From Tritrichomonas musculus (lineage: Eukaryota > Parabasalia > Tritrichomonadida > Tritrichomonadidae), in NCBI GenBank assembly GCA_039105265.1, contig JAPFFF010000009.1, positions 4,216,001 to 4,280,000 on the forward strand: 64,000 nucleotides of DNA. Direction: 5' to 3'. The stretch's first letter is position 1. Every line of letters starts with the position of its first letter. Below are positions 30,018-41,525 of the stretch, piece after piece. Below the pieces are notes generated by a model. The model worked only from the letters and a program-made list of their open reading frames with translations. It did no database searches and was not told the origin of the DNA. The position numbers and the translations under genes were made by a program.

Positions 30018-31856
30018 ATGAATAAAATGACAATTGCGTTATACGCTTACAAATCTAAAGAAACTGAAATTTTTAATGACAAAGGATTTAAGATTTTCGT
30101 TGGTGAAGATGATGAAGGAAACGAACAAATAAATATAACTAATTATGATAATGATACAATTAAATTCAATTGCATTTACAATAAGGATGAAGTAAATGAT
30201 TTGGTATCAACTGGAACAAACGACCCTGAATATTTGAAGAAAACAGCATTAAGTGGAGTGAATGAAGTATTGAAAGCATTAATAACATATCATAGTTTGA
30301 AATACGCTAATGATAAACTAAATGTGATTGACAAAAATGTTAAAACATCATCAAATGCATTATTGGAATTGTGGCAATGGACGAATTCAAATATGTTCGA
30401 AATTAGTAATGTTGTTAATGTTATTATTGATGCTGTGAATGGTATTAATAGCTGTCATTGTATGGATGAAGGAGGATTACATGACCAATTAACAACATTA
30501 GCAGGATTAGTGAATAATCTCGATGGATATATAACATCAACGATTAATCCAGAGATTCAAAACATATGGCAATCGTTTTCTAATTTTAGTGTGAGAGTTT
30601 GGGGAGCTAATGCAGAACAACTAATGGCACCATTGGATAAAATAGAAACAGTGTACAGTGAAGGTAAATCAGCATTGACAACTGAGTTATCGAAAATATG
30701 GGCTCCACCAAATGATGAAACTGAAAAATCATATGATATTGTAGACCCAAGCCAAAAAATAAAAGATTTATCAATACCTATCGTCGATGACCCATATGAA
30801 CGACCATTTGATGAATCAAAACCGATTTATGGAAAAATGAATATGCCTTATGATTTACAAGTAAATGGATTAATTAATGGCGTTGATATTAATGATTTGA
30901 AACCAGTTGAAAGCAATTTTAGACCGTTCCCAGGTTATGAATATTATTATATTGAAAATGATGATGTATACACTAATGATTATATTTATAATTCGATTGA
31001 ATGTAAGAAATTAAGCATCAAACACATACCATCAACAACAATATACGCTATTGAATTCATTTTTTTCAAGCGTGAAATATCAATCATGTATCTTTTGAAT
31101 CAAAACGCTATTGAATCAACAACTCCTGAAATTAAATGTGATATCATTAATGCAAGAAATGCTTTGAAGTTGCATGAATCAAATATTGCGTATTTCTATA
31201 AACCGTCATATATTAATGAATCTGATGATAATTACTCAACGACATTTAATATTCCTGATAGCTATTCATTACCAACAGGCATGGAATTTACATTCACTGA
31301 ACATTGTTTTAATAACACTTGGCTGTTGACTTGGGATAGTGATAAATGGGTTGGTGATAATATACAAGCGAAATCAAAAGCTGAAGATGCAATAGATTCG
31401 GTCAAACATTGGGACCAACAGGGACATTTTGTTATTGCGCTTGAAAAAAATGAATTCAATGATTACATTATCAAAAATTGGTTCAATATCGACACAACTG
31501 ATGACAAAACAGTTTTCGAACAAATATTAGAAGACAAACGAACAACAATTACATTTGATGGATTCTATGATAATAATGAACATTTTGATGTCGCATTAGA
31601 TAGGTTGTCATCATTGAAAAGCATGTTATCATTGGGTGGATTTAATAACGTGTTTGATAAAGATTTGGAGGCTAACTATTATCACGCTCAAATAAATGTT
31701 GCAATTAATGTTGAAGCTAAAAGTGATGCCTTGAAAAAACAAATCATTAATAGTTATATCAATCATATGAAAGAGCTTCATATGTTCGTCAATATTGGAG
31801 GTATAACAAATAAATTCGTTTGTGATTTGTATATAACTAGCTATGAGATTAAATGA
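30018..31856 (+). CDS. Polinton-encoded large protein, role unknown
   Basis: A 612-residue uninterrupted frame within the Polinton piece. The N-terminal part looks beta-rich, a central helical segment lies at about 75-230, and the C-terminal half is beta-rich again. No signal peptide or transmembrane helix is evident. It may be a structural protein of the element. I do not recognise a specific family. Confidence 0.45.
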   Translation: MNKMTIALYAYKSKETEIFNDKGFKIFVGEDDEGNEQINITNYDNDTIKFNCIYNKDEVNDLVSTGTNDPEYLKKTALSGVNEVLKALITYHSLKYANDKLNVIDKNVKTSSNALLELWQWTNSNMFEISNVVNVIIDAVNGINSCHCMDEGGLHDQLTTLAGLVNNLDGYITSTINPEIQNIWQSFSNFSVRVWGANAEQLMAPLDKIETVYSEGKSALTTELSKIWAPPNDETEKSYDIVDPSQKIKDLSIPIVDDPYERPFDESKPIYGKMNMPYDLQVNGLINGVDINDLKPVESNFRPFPGYEYYYIENDDVYTNDYIYNSIECKKLSIKHIPSTTIYAIEFIFFKREISIMYLLNQNAIESTTPEIKCDIINARNALKLHESNIAYFYKPSYINESDDNYSTTFNIPDSYSLPTGMEFTFTEHCFNNTWLLTWDSDKWVGDNIQAKSKAEDAIDSVKHWDQQGHFVIALEKNEFNDYIIKNWFNIDTTDDKTVFEQILEDKRTTITFDGFYDNNEHFDVALDRLSSLKSMLSLGGFNNVFDKDLEANYYHAQINVAINVEAKSDALKKQIINSYINHMKELHMFVNIGGITNKFVCDLYITSYEIK

Positions 31857-31900
31857 ATATGAAGAATGTGGAATTTCCTTAATAATGATAAATATATGAA

Positions 31901-33844
31901 AATATGTACAGTAAAATTCAAATAAAAAAAATTAGAAATGAATTGCAAATTAGCTCTTTATAATAAGAAGAGTTCTATGAATAGGCTTGTTATATCTCGA
32001 TAATCAATATCAGTTATTAGAACGTTTTTTGATATTGATAACAAAGTTATTTATTTGAAATTTTTTCTTGATCATATAACATTTCCTATTTGATTAACGA
32101 TTTACTGAGAATATCGATATCAGGTTTACAAACTGATAATGGATTATCAAAATTAAAAAAGAGTCAATTCTTATATCCATTCTCAAAATAACATTCCTAT
32201 CTATGAAGAGCTAATAATTTGAGTTCATTTAATTCGTCCTCCCTCTAAGTAATTTCTGTAGCTTTGCTGAGTCATTGGAAAAGTCGATTATTGTTTTTTG
32301 TAAAGGTAAATGACCTTTTGTTCTCATAATAATTTCTTTATTAATTGATAGAAAATATCAAATATTACATATTCAAGCATTTTATACCAAAACTATTAAT
32401 TACTTCACAATTCGTTCCAAAAAATTGATATAATCTAAGATGTTATTTAAAACAAAAATACGATTTATATCATATATTATACTATTATTTCTCAAAGAAG
32501 CTACAATACATTCTTTAGCGTATGATTCAATGCCATTACCTTGTTCGTTCTTTTCTCTCTTTCTTTTTTCATATGGGGATTCCATTAACTTTTTCTTTTT
32601 TTCCTCTCTATTGATTAGTTCTTTATATTTGTCTTATAACAACAAAACTTTGTTTCCTTTTTCTTTTTCAATTTTGTCTTATCAAAGAGTAAGCATTATA
32701 TGATATTAAAAAAGTCAAGGGACATATTGCTATCATCTTTATATTCCATATTCTCTTGTTTGGATGCACACTCTTGTTCCCTTTAATTTCTTTTAAAAAC
32801 ATAATTGTGATCATTGAAAATGCGTATTGACAGGTGATAAGCCTCTGCTTGCCTGGATCAATGACTCTAACTTCAAATTTTTGTGTTTTCTTCTTATTTT
32901 TGTAAATATTTTACAATATCTAATTGAAACTTGAAATCAAATTGAACTTGCTTAGATGATTGTGTGTTTAATGCTATTATTTTTTTTTCTATTTTATTGT
33001 AATTTTTATTCTATGGCATCAATTTGTATTTGTATTTTATTTGTTCTTTGAGTTCCAAAGTTTTAATTTTTAAGAATTTTTTTCAACGAGCATCTTTAAA
33101 ACTCTTAATATCTATATTGATTATTAACTTTTTTTAATCGATTTTTTCCAATTAATTTTTCTGATTTAATATCGATATGATTGGAATTGAATTAAAAAAT
33201 GCAATTTTATTTACATAAGGTACTCAGAATTGCTAATCATTAAAATCAAAAATATGTTGAAAACAGCAATATTGAAGAAAAATATCAGCACAAATCTCCA
33301 AAAGAATGCGAAACAATGATTCTAAAAGTTCATGCGTACATTCAGTAATTGAATGCTTGAAAGTATGGGCAAGTTTGACATAAAGAGTACCATATTTGTT
33401 AGATGCATTTAAAAATGCTGCTACAATATCATTAATAAATTATTTGTTTTTCGCTTTTCAAAACAAAATAGATCTTGAATTTTTGGATAATTGCATTGTT
33501 TTCTCCATATTTATGAATTATTGGTTCATTTTCGATCATTTTGAAATGCATTTTATATCACACATCATGAAGAATTTTTACCAAATAACTTCTGGCGAAA
33601 TAAGGTTTTTTCTTTACAATATAATATATAAAATATATTGATATTTTTATTTAAATAGAGTCCTTCTTAAAACCTATAAACTTTCTTAAAACGTGTAAAC
33701 TCTGATATGTTATATAAAAAAGGGTAAAAAATGAATGGTTTATTTGATTTTTGTATTTTATATTTATTATTTATTTTATTATTCAATCCATTTTTATATT
33801 AAAAAATAAAAATAATATTAAATAATATTTAATGGCTAATTAAT
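31901..33844. other. Gene-poor AT-rich spacer
   Basis: About 1.9 kb with only short Phe/Ile/Leu-rich frames (for example 32400-32585 and 33396-33641) that look like chance. No structure worth naming was found. Confidence 0.55.
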
Positions 33845-34700
33845 TTAAAGATGAATTCTCCTTTTGTTGAATGTTTCATACCTTGCATTGAACCAATGCC
33901 TTACTCTGAATGCTTGAGAATGATCAACTTTTGGAACAAGTCCATTTTCAGCTGTATAAGAAGAAACAATACCAGCTCCTCGAAAAGAAGCAATAACATT
34001 TGAGATTGTGGTTGCTTGCCTAAAAGAATCAATCTATTTAATTAATTGTGCTGATTGTTTGTTCAAAACCTCTAGAACCGACATTCATTTTTGCTTTTTG
34101 CATTCCAAAAATGCCGATGTCCAGAGGCTGAGTCTGATCACTTGAATGCGGGGGAAAAAGAATGGAATAATTCCTTGTTTTGAGCTTTCTTCAAGAAAGA
34201 TGTCATTTTCATGCGGAGCAAATCCATCGAGAATTAACAAGCATTCACCACTATAATTATATTTTTGTCTTTTCTGTTTAACATCATTAAAGAAATATTC
34301 AAATGCCCATGTTAAAAACGAATCATTTGAAAAAAAACCTGATTCTGAATAGCAATAACAAACCTTTTCTGATGTGTATTCAAAATCATAAAGTTTTTCT
34401 TCGATTGTTTTGAGCGGAATTGCAACAGAAGGAATTAATGTACTGCCATCAGCGCATATTCCTGCTAGTAGACTTATAGAACAACTAAACAATTGATGAT
34501 GTAATTATGTATCCTTTCAGTTATGTGGACTAATTGAGCCACGTCCTTTGAAATGTGATCATAAATTTCAGAATCTAGAGTAACTTGTTGTACCGCGATT
34601 TGTAGAATTCCAAATATACCTTCCAGTGAGATGCATACGAGACAGCTGCGAAGTTTTTCACTTCGATTGACTATATATGGTGCTGTTGTATACATCAAAA
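33845..34700 (-). mobile_element. pogo/Tigger-type DDE_1 transposase fragments (two abutting)
   Basis: DNA-transposon relic. The main piece (34494 down to 33845) reads ISLLAGICADGSTLIPSVAI, then ECLLILDGFAPHENDIFLEE, then in a second frame DQTQPLDIGIFGMQKAKMN and a C-terminal stretch with NVIASFRGAGIVSS. LLxLDGxxxH and the HSSDQTQPLDxGxF motif are hallmarks of DDE_1 (pogo-like) transposases. The frame shifts once at a C5 run near 34150 and probably again near 34030-34060. The second piece (34698-34474) reads NRSEKLRSCLVCISLEG and LDSEIYDHISKDVAQ, which corresponds to the same part of the domain as the start of the main piece. So two different copies are joined head to tail at about 34495. No terminal repeats were found, and both pieces are dead. 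Confidence 0.75.
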
Positions 34701-34976
34701 TAATAAAATGATAGTGTTAAAAATATTTGCGCTTTCTTGTTTATATGCAAATGCTCAAAATAATATCGATTTTAGACTATCAAATAATATTCCGTTTATA
34801 TTTTTATATATATATATAGGAAAAACCATGAGTAGCTACTCATGCTTTTTTTTACAAAAGTGCAAAAAAGTTCCAGACTTTTTTTTTCTATGGTACGATA
34901 CAAGATCAATATTGACCTAAGCCACCACGTGCAAATACGATTACGGGCGATTTTGATTTCCCTTTTAATTTTAATA

Positions 34977-35600
34977 CCGCCTTTTCGGGATTATAACGAA
35001 AATATCCACTTTCATAACTGAAAAGTTCATTATGATAACGGAAATGTTCATTATGATTACAGAAAAATTCGATTTCATAACGGAAAATGTAACCATTTTT
35101 TGTGAAAATCTTTTTTATAAAACATTCATTTAAAAATCATGGTTTTATTTAATAAATTATAAATAAAAAGATTTAAGATCATCATAAATATGGAATATAT
35201 ACCGAAAAATGGAAAATAAACATAAAGAAACTTTTTTTCAAAAATTTTTTCTCATAAAAATTGAATTTAATGGAATATATTTAAGATTAATACTTAATAT
35301 AAACTATTGACATCTGAAAATAACTAAAAATATTCAAATAATCTATTTTGTAAATATTATTTATAAGTTGATGCAAGAATATGTAATTAGAAAACATTCA
35401 TAAGGCAACATATATTTGATATATTGGAAATTTAATTAAAATAATAAATATAAATCATGATTTTTAAAGTGAGTACTTTATTAAAAAATTTTTCACAAAA
35501 AATGGTTACATTTTCCGTTATGAAATCGAATTTTTCCGTTATCATAATGAACTTTTCCGTTATGAAAGTGGATATTTCCGTTATAATCCTCAAAAGACTG
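34977..35600. mobile_element. 624-bp non-autonomous TIR element, TA flanks
   Basis: The ends form long inverted repeats of about 160 bp (34977-35150 against 35440-35600), about 85-90 percent alike by eye. Each arm contains several copies of a sub-repeat around CATAACGGAAAA(G)TTCATTATG. The element is bounded by TA at 34975-34976 and 35601-35602, the target site used by Tc1/mariner-type transposons. It contains no open frame of note. A shorter relative lies at about 45236-45427. It is best described as a MITE-like element; the transposase source is not visible. Confidence 0.75.
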
Positions 35601-35701
35601 TAATGTATTAAGAAAAAAGATGGAAAATTTTTATTCAAAAAGTTTATATCAGAAAAAGTGGTGAAAATTTTCAATTTTGTGCCATAACTAATATATTTTT
35701 T

Positions 35702-38439
35702 ATGCCACAGATTTTCCATTTCAAAATTTTAATGAGAGCTTCGCAATACATTGAACAAAGAAAAGAACTTTATAATAATATTCTTTTATTTTTGGATTCA
35801 AATGACAACATTGAAGAACTGTATGGAAACTTAGCAAACTCTCTAACAAACAAGAAAACTAATTCTAATAAAGATAATTTTGAATTAACTTTAAAAATTA
35901 TTAACAAAATTACAAAGAATCATCATCGATCACCAGATTTTATCAAGAAAATTGGACAAATTATGGATTTGATTGTTGAAAATTTTAAAAAATATTATTT
36001 TTCATCTCTGACATTATTTAAAATTTTTAACAACAACAAATTGATTCTTCTTTATCTTATCAATTCGGACATTATTGAAATTGATAGTTATATTTTGGAA
36101 TATATAAATAATAAAAGATTTCCCAAATCTTTTTTATTGAAAAAATATTTTATGAAAGAAATATATTGTGGGTTGGAAAAAGAATTAAAAGACTTTGAAG
36201 TAAAACGTCAAATTGGCGAAAATGATTCTTATATTTGTTGGCTGATAAGAAATGATTCAATAGAAGAATTTGTCACATATGTTAATCAGGCAAATGTACC
36301 ATTATCATCAAAAATAGAGCAATCAATTTATGAAACAAATGATTTTTTAATAAAAAGAGAAGAAACAACATTAATTGAATATTCAGCCTTTTGTGGTTCA
36401 ATTCAAATATTTCAATTTTTGCGTATAAATAATGTTCAATTGACACCTTCTTTGTGGCTTTATGCAATACATGGACGGAATCCAGAAATATTTTTTTTGC
36501 TTGAAGAATATAAAATCGAACCATTAGATAAGTCATTTATCAAATGCTTTATCGAATCAATTAAATGTCATCACAGTGAAATTACCCAATATATAATTGA
36601 TAATCATATACAACATTTTGAAAATTTCATGAATTACTTTTTCAAGTATTATGATTTTAATTTTATTCCAAGCAAAGTAACAATGAGAAATATCCAATAT
36701 TTCGTAAAAAATAGCTATTATCCAATTGTAAAACTTTTATTGAAAAGAAAGGAATTTGATATAAATACAAAAATCATTTTAAATATTTATTTTTTAATCC
36801 AGTTTTTGCATTTAATCCTTCCCAACATTTCTCTTTTATAAAATTTGCTGCTGTTACGAATGATAAAAAAATGATAAAAATTCTGTTGTCGTTAGGGAGA
36901 GTAGATATTTCTGAAGGTGAATTTAAACATTGTGGAAAATTAGAGAAATTTAATATTCCTTCATATATAAAAGAAATCAAAAAAGAAACTTTTTATGAGT
37001 GCACATTGTTACATAAAATAACATTTCCGTCCTCATTAAAATCAATCGGAAATCATGCTTTTTATAAATGCTTTTCTTTGACACAGTTATCAATTCCACC
37101 TTCAACAAATTTCATTGGTGACTATTCATTTTATCGATGCACTTCTTTGGAAAAAATAACAATATTATCTCGAGAAATATCAATTGGCAATAATTCTTTT
37201 GAAGAATGTTCTTCTTTAAAGCTGATTGTAAATTTTTCTTATGTGAAGCAAATTGGAAATTATGCATTTTGCCGATGTTCGTCATTAGAAGAATTGACTC
37301 GTGCATTTGAAGCACCAAACTACAATCAACCAGACATTTATAATTCTTCATTAAATCAAGAGACAATACAATTTTCAAATACTTCTTTTGGTGATTATGC
37401 TTTTTATGACTGTCACTCTTTGAAATATATACCAATTCAATCTTCTGAGACTTCTTTTGGTAAAAGTTGTTTTGAAAATTGTTCAACCTTAAAGATTGTG
37501 ACAATTCCTCCTTTTACAACAGAGCTCAGCGATAAGTGTTTTTGCAATTGTTCATCACTTGAAGAAATAGATATCCCTTCATCAGTTAATTTAATAGGAA
37601 AAGGTTGTTTTGAGAAATGCATTAAGCTTAAAGGTATTATAATTCCTCCTTCTGTAATAATACTTGATGATAATTTATTTTGTGAATGTTCTTCTATTAA
37701 GGAAATTGAAATTCCTTCATCAGTTAATTCAATAGGAAATAGTTGTTTTGAGAAATGCACCAAACTTAAAAAGATTACAATTCCTCCTTCTACAACAAAG
37801 CTCGGCGATAAATCATTTTATAATTGCTGTTCTATTGAAGAAATAAATATTCCTTCATCAGTCAATTCAATAGGAAAAAGTTGTTTTGAGAAATGCACCA
37901 AACTTAAAAGAATAACAATTCCTTCTTCTATAACAATACTTGATAGTAATTTATTTTATGATTGCAAATCTATTGTAGAAATAGATATTCCACCTTCTTT
38001 AGAAGTTATTGGAGAATATTGTTTTTACAATTGTCATAGTTTAAAGAAAATATCAATACCAAATTCAGTTAAATCAATACAAAGTCATGCTTTCTATGAA
38101 TGCAATTCTATAATTGACATTTCTCTTCCAGATAGATTAACTTCAATTGAAGATAATACTTTTAACGGATGTGTATCATTGACAAATATCTCATTACCAC
38201 ATTCATTGGAAGAAATCAAATTTGGTGCGTTTATAAAATGCATATCCATTAAAAGCATAACTCTTTATTCAGATATATCAATCGAAGGTTTTGCTTTTTA
38301 TGGATGCAAATCTCTTTCTAATTTTAATTCTAGAATTATAAATTCTATAGGTGAAGATGCATTCACAGGATGCAAATCTCTCAAAGAAAAACCAGTTGTT
38401 GGTGATGGATACTCTTCATTATATTGCAATATTTTCTAA
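35702..38439 (+). pseudogene. DUF3447/ankyrin-like plus BspA LRR_5 fusion gene with one frameshift
   Basis: Frames 35702-36841 and 36871-38439 appear to be one gene. The first begins at ATG 35702 or, better by comparison with the family, ATG 35732 (MRASQYIEQRKELYNNIL) and contains ITKNHHRSPDFIKKIG, typical of the trichomonad DUF3447/ankyrin N-terminal region, followed by ankyrin-like units. The second starts mid-ankyrin (AAVTNDKKMIKILLSLGRVDI, opened from 36781 onward) and passes directly into about 20 BspA-type LRR_5 units (IGNHAFYKCFSLTQLSIPPS; SSVNSIGKSCFEKCTKLKKI). The shift lies in the T-rich stretch at about 36780-36800, so a homopolymer miscall or a real one-base indel are both possible. 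Without the shift the product would be about 910 residues. No signal peptide or membrane helix is present. BspA LRRs are associated with surface binding or protein interaction; the role here is unknown. Confidence 0.75.
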
Positions 38440-38810
38440 AATTAAAATGCAATTATCATTTTATAATTAAAAATATTTGATTTGGATGAAAATTCTAAAA
38501 TGTATTTAATCAAATCTATTGGCTTTTTACAATTTACATTCTAATATATAACTTTAATAATAATTTCACTTTCAGATTCAACAGGTTATAAAGAAAATAG
38601 GATATTATATAATTGAACATTTTCTTTGAGATTAATCTGATGAAAATGCATGAGTTAGAATTTCATATTTTGTCGATTATCAACATCGAATTTTTAATTT
38701 CATTTTAAAAATTATACAAATAGCTTTAATTTCTTTAAATTTGTTCTGCATTATTGATTTAACTCCATCCTAGTTTAGTTTTTTTTTTTTGTGTATATTT
38801 ATAATTAACA
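38440..38810. other. Intergenic
   Basis: AT-rich spacer of 370 bp between convergent genes; nothing recognised. Confidence 0.6.
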
Positions 38811-39176
38811 TCAATTCTTGGTTGTTTTTAGTAAAAGGCTGATAAGACCAATATTATTGTTTTCAATGGCAAATATTAATGCATTTGTCAATAAAGATTT
38901 GTCTTTTGAAATAATTGCATATAAATTATATGAAAGAATATGATTTATTAAATGAATTAAAGAATTGATTAAAATATTAATTTCATGATTTTCTTTTTTG
39001 ACTTGTTCTATTTGCTTTTCCAACTCCACATTCTTTTCTTTATGTGATTTAAAATATTTGACATTAAATTGAGGCATTTGAAAGCATTCTTCAATTTTAT
39101 CTGTTAATATTTCTTCCAATTGAGCATAATATTGGCCACTATCAGCATCATTTTTTGTTGAATAACGCTCGTTCAA
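38811..39176 (-). pseudogene. Ankyrin-family fragment
   Basis: A 121-residue frame opening at a TTG (no ATG). The middle is a short coiled coil (NVELEKQIEQVKKENHEI). The end, LLTNALIFAIENNNIGLISL, resembles one ankyrin helix pair of the trichomonad DUF3447/ankyrin type. It lies next to the ankyrin/kinase gene on the same strand, so it may be a broken relative of that gene. It could also be an unrelated short gene. Confidence 0.35.
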
Positions 39177-39584
39177 AATATTTAAAATTAAGTTTAGATT
39201 TTACATGCTTTTTTTCACATGCATTCGAATTCAATTACTTTTGAATTGAAAAATACTTCAAACCGTCATGTGCAGGAATGCTTATTAATGACGACTGTTC
39301 CATTGAACTTTAAAAAAAATATGGAAAAATGAAAATATTAGAAAAATTTTTAATCTGATTACAAATAGAAAAAAAGTTTTTTAATCTTCAATCGAGGAAC
39401 CTAGGGGAAAATATCTATTTTTTCCTCTAAAAAATTGGAAACAATAAAACAAAACAAAGATTTATTCTATATAAAATGCTCCATTTTTTTTTTTTTATAT
39501 TTTATATTTTATAATCCATCCAAAAAAAAAAAAAAATGAATCTTTAAGAAATTTTCATTTTTTATTAATAAAGAATTATCATTT
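39177..39584. other. Intergenic
   Basis: AT-rich spacer of about 400 bp between two minus-strand features. It contains short poly(A) and poly(T) runs; no gene seen. Confidence 0.6.
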
Positions 39585-40724
39585 TCATGATTTTGGAAGC
39601 TTTGATTGATGCTGCTTAACAAAAGCTTCAACATTTTTGATTTCAGTTTTGTTCAATTTGAGCAAATTGTAATGACTTTTTGCCATTGAATCAACAATTG
39701 TTTCGAAACTTGGCCGATCTTTTGATTCAAAGTTCCAGCAGTTATTGATCAATTATTTAGAGAAGCCAGTGAATGAAGAAGGAATTTCAGCCTTTTTTCC
39801 TTTCAGGATGCCACCAGTCTTTATCTTTGAAAGGCTTCCTCTGCTGATTATGAAGAAGATGAGGACACCGAATGAGTAAACATCAACTTTTTCATTGTAA
39901 TGATCATCTTCATTAATGATTTCAGGTGCCATGAATTTCTGACTTCCAATACCACGTGTCATTGTTTGTTCTTCAATTTTCATCAATTTAGAGATACCAA
40001 AATCACAGATCTTCACTGTTCCATCGCTTGCAATTAAAATATTCGTTGGCTTCAGATCACGATGAATGACTTTTTTGAAGTGGATGTACTTCATTCCTTC
40101 AGCAATTTGGTAAATTATTTTCACAAGTTCTTCGTTTGAAATTGATGAATTTTCAATGTATTTCGAAAGGTTCATTGGACAATATTCAAGCAGAATTGAT
40201 GGCGGAATATTTTTGTTACTCATAAAAATACCAATTGCATCAAGAACATTTGGATGTTTGAGTAAGCTCATGATTTCATATTCACCAATGAAATTTTGGA
40301 GACTTTTTATGTCGGCATTTTTAATGAGCATTTGTTTCAATGCATAAAATTTCTTCATGGCTACTTTTATCACTTTTCCACCACTACCAAAACCTATTTC
40401 TTCAATGTGTTCAAGACCTGCAATCTCTTTTTCATCGAGGATTCTGAAGTTGTGACCTAGTTGCAGATCTTTCATTTGTTTGTCTTTCTGATCCGTCCCT
40501 TTATATTTGGCCAATTCTTGCTTCAATTTGTCGTTTTCAGCCTTCAATTTTTCAATCTCTGCTTCTTGTTGTCTGTTTTTAGCAATGAGTGACTCGTTGT
40601 CATTCTTATTTGAATCTGCTTGGCCAGTTTTTTTCTTTTTTGTTGCATTTGTAAGAATATCAACAATTTCTTGATGTTTACGAAACTTTGCCCAGTAAAT
40701 TGCATCTTCATAAAATAATTGCAT
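39585..40724 (-). pseudogene. Ankyrin-type tail, coiled coil and protein kinase with one in-frame stop
   Basis: From ATG 40724: residues 1-30 look like the end of an ankyrin unit (AIYWAKFRKHQEIVDILTNA), 35-80 a coiled coil, and from about 100 a kinase domain. Kinase landmarks: glycine loop IGFGSGGKV, lysine in YALKQM, HRDLKPTN (HRD at 221-223), CDFGIS, MAPEII and VDVYSFGVLIFF. The best match in style is the tyrosine-kinase-like/RIP-type group. A TAA at 39753-39755 ends the first frame, yet the same frame continues with LINNCWNFESKDRPSFETIV, the expected last kinase helix, to a TGA at 39585. So the full product would be 379 codons with one nonsense codon. All catalytic residues lie before the stop. 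Either a recent pseudogene or a sequence error. Confidence 0.8.
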
Positions 40725-41290
40725 TCAAAAATACCATAAATGATTGATTGTTATAATTTCATTGAAAAAGTTGATTATGAATGTTATAAAAACCGTTTTT
40801 GCATTCAAAATGTTTTTGGCATTGATATAAATGTCTTTTTGCTTTAGTAGTAATAGATGAACTTCTTTGCGACCTTGTGAAGCAGCATAAATCAATGCTG
40901 TAAAATTAAAATTTTCAAGTTTTTAATTCCATAAAAAAAATTAATTTAAAAAAAAATTTTGGTTTGAATATCATAAATATATTTTTTATCAAATATTTTT
41001 GCTGTTGATATCAATGCCTTTCTGAGCTAATAATAATTGAACATTTTCTATTTTACCATCAATTACAGCCCAAATCAAAGCTGAATAATTAAATTATTGA
41101 GATTAAATTCCATAAAATGATTGGATGTTTTAATCATATAAATAAAAACTAGATATAAATCCCATAAATACTTATTTTGCTTTCAAATGTCTTTGATGTT
41201 GACATCAATTCCTTTTTGTGCTAATAATAATTTGATGATTTCATAAATTAAGCGATATAAACTATTTGTAAAAATATAATTTTTTTCATC
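40725..41290 (-). pseudogene. Degenerate ankyrin repeat array upstream of the kinase
   Basis: In three translated blocks the ankyrin signature is clear: SALIWAVIDGKIENVQLLLA followed by QKGIDINSKNI; TALIYAASQGRKEVHLLLL followed by INAKNI; and an earlier KGIDVNIKDI. Each block is followed by an AT-rich spacer of roughly 90 nt with stop codons before the next block. Two spacers share a (T)TTATGGAATT motif and end in CAG directly before the next unit. The kinase frame begins right after the third. Together they suggest an ankyrin-kinase gene whose ankyrin half is broken up, or an unrecognised spliced structure. Confidence 0.55.
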
Positions 41291-41523
41291 GTTTTTTTCA
41301 GCAATATTGTATACAATATTTTTGATATTATTAATAATAAATTTTATTGTATATGTATTATCTATTTTATTCTAACATATTATGTTAAAAATTGAAATTG
41401 AAAATTAGCCCATTTTATCCCACCAAACCTTGGCTAATATGGGCTACCAAATATCTTCTGAATTCTTTCTGTTTTAGCCCAAATTAGCCCACTTGAAATT
41501 AGCCTAATTTATACCAATTTTAA
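41291..41523. other. Intergenic, with repeated TTAGCCCA motifs
   Basis: No gene. Several copies of (A)ATTAGCCCA, some inverted, lie at 41405-41510 next to the TIR element. Confidence 0.45.
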
Positions 41524-41525
41524 TA

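Larger units (their letters stand above)
28601..31900. mobile_element. Polinton/Maverick element, partial copy
   Basis: A fossil of a Polinton (Maverick), the large virus-like DNA elements abundant in trichomonads. The piece carries four packed frames: two small plus-strand ones (28715-28978 and 29050-29247, the second short, very basic and helical), one minus-strand frame of 252 residues (29250-30008) and one plus-strand frame of 612 residues (30018-31856). The gene density, mixed strands with almost no spacing, and protein style fit Maverick structural genes. The element is broken: the polymerase B, integrase, packaging ATPase and protease genes are absent from the window and no terminal inverted repeats were recognised, so this is an internal fragment. 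The larger frames are uninterrupted, which suggests a fairly recent insertion. Boundaries are approximate; the family call is by pattern, without a database search. Confidence 0.6.

Noticed and set aside
32400-33641. Several 60-87 residue frames on both strands
   Set aside because: Composition is Phe/Ile/Leu/Tyr-rich as expected from chance frames in AT-rich spacer, with no motif or repeat support.
40725-41290. Canonical introns between ankyrin units
   Set aside because: One of the spacers has no GT dinucleotide at all, and none has the trichomonad donor or branch-point pattern.
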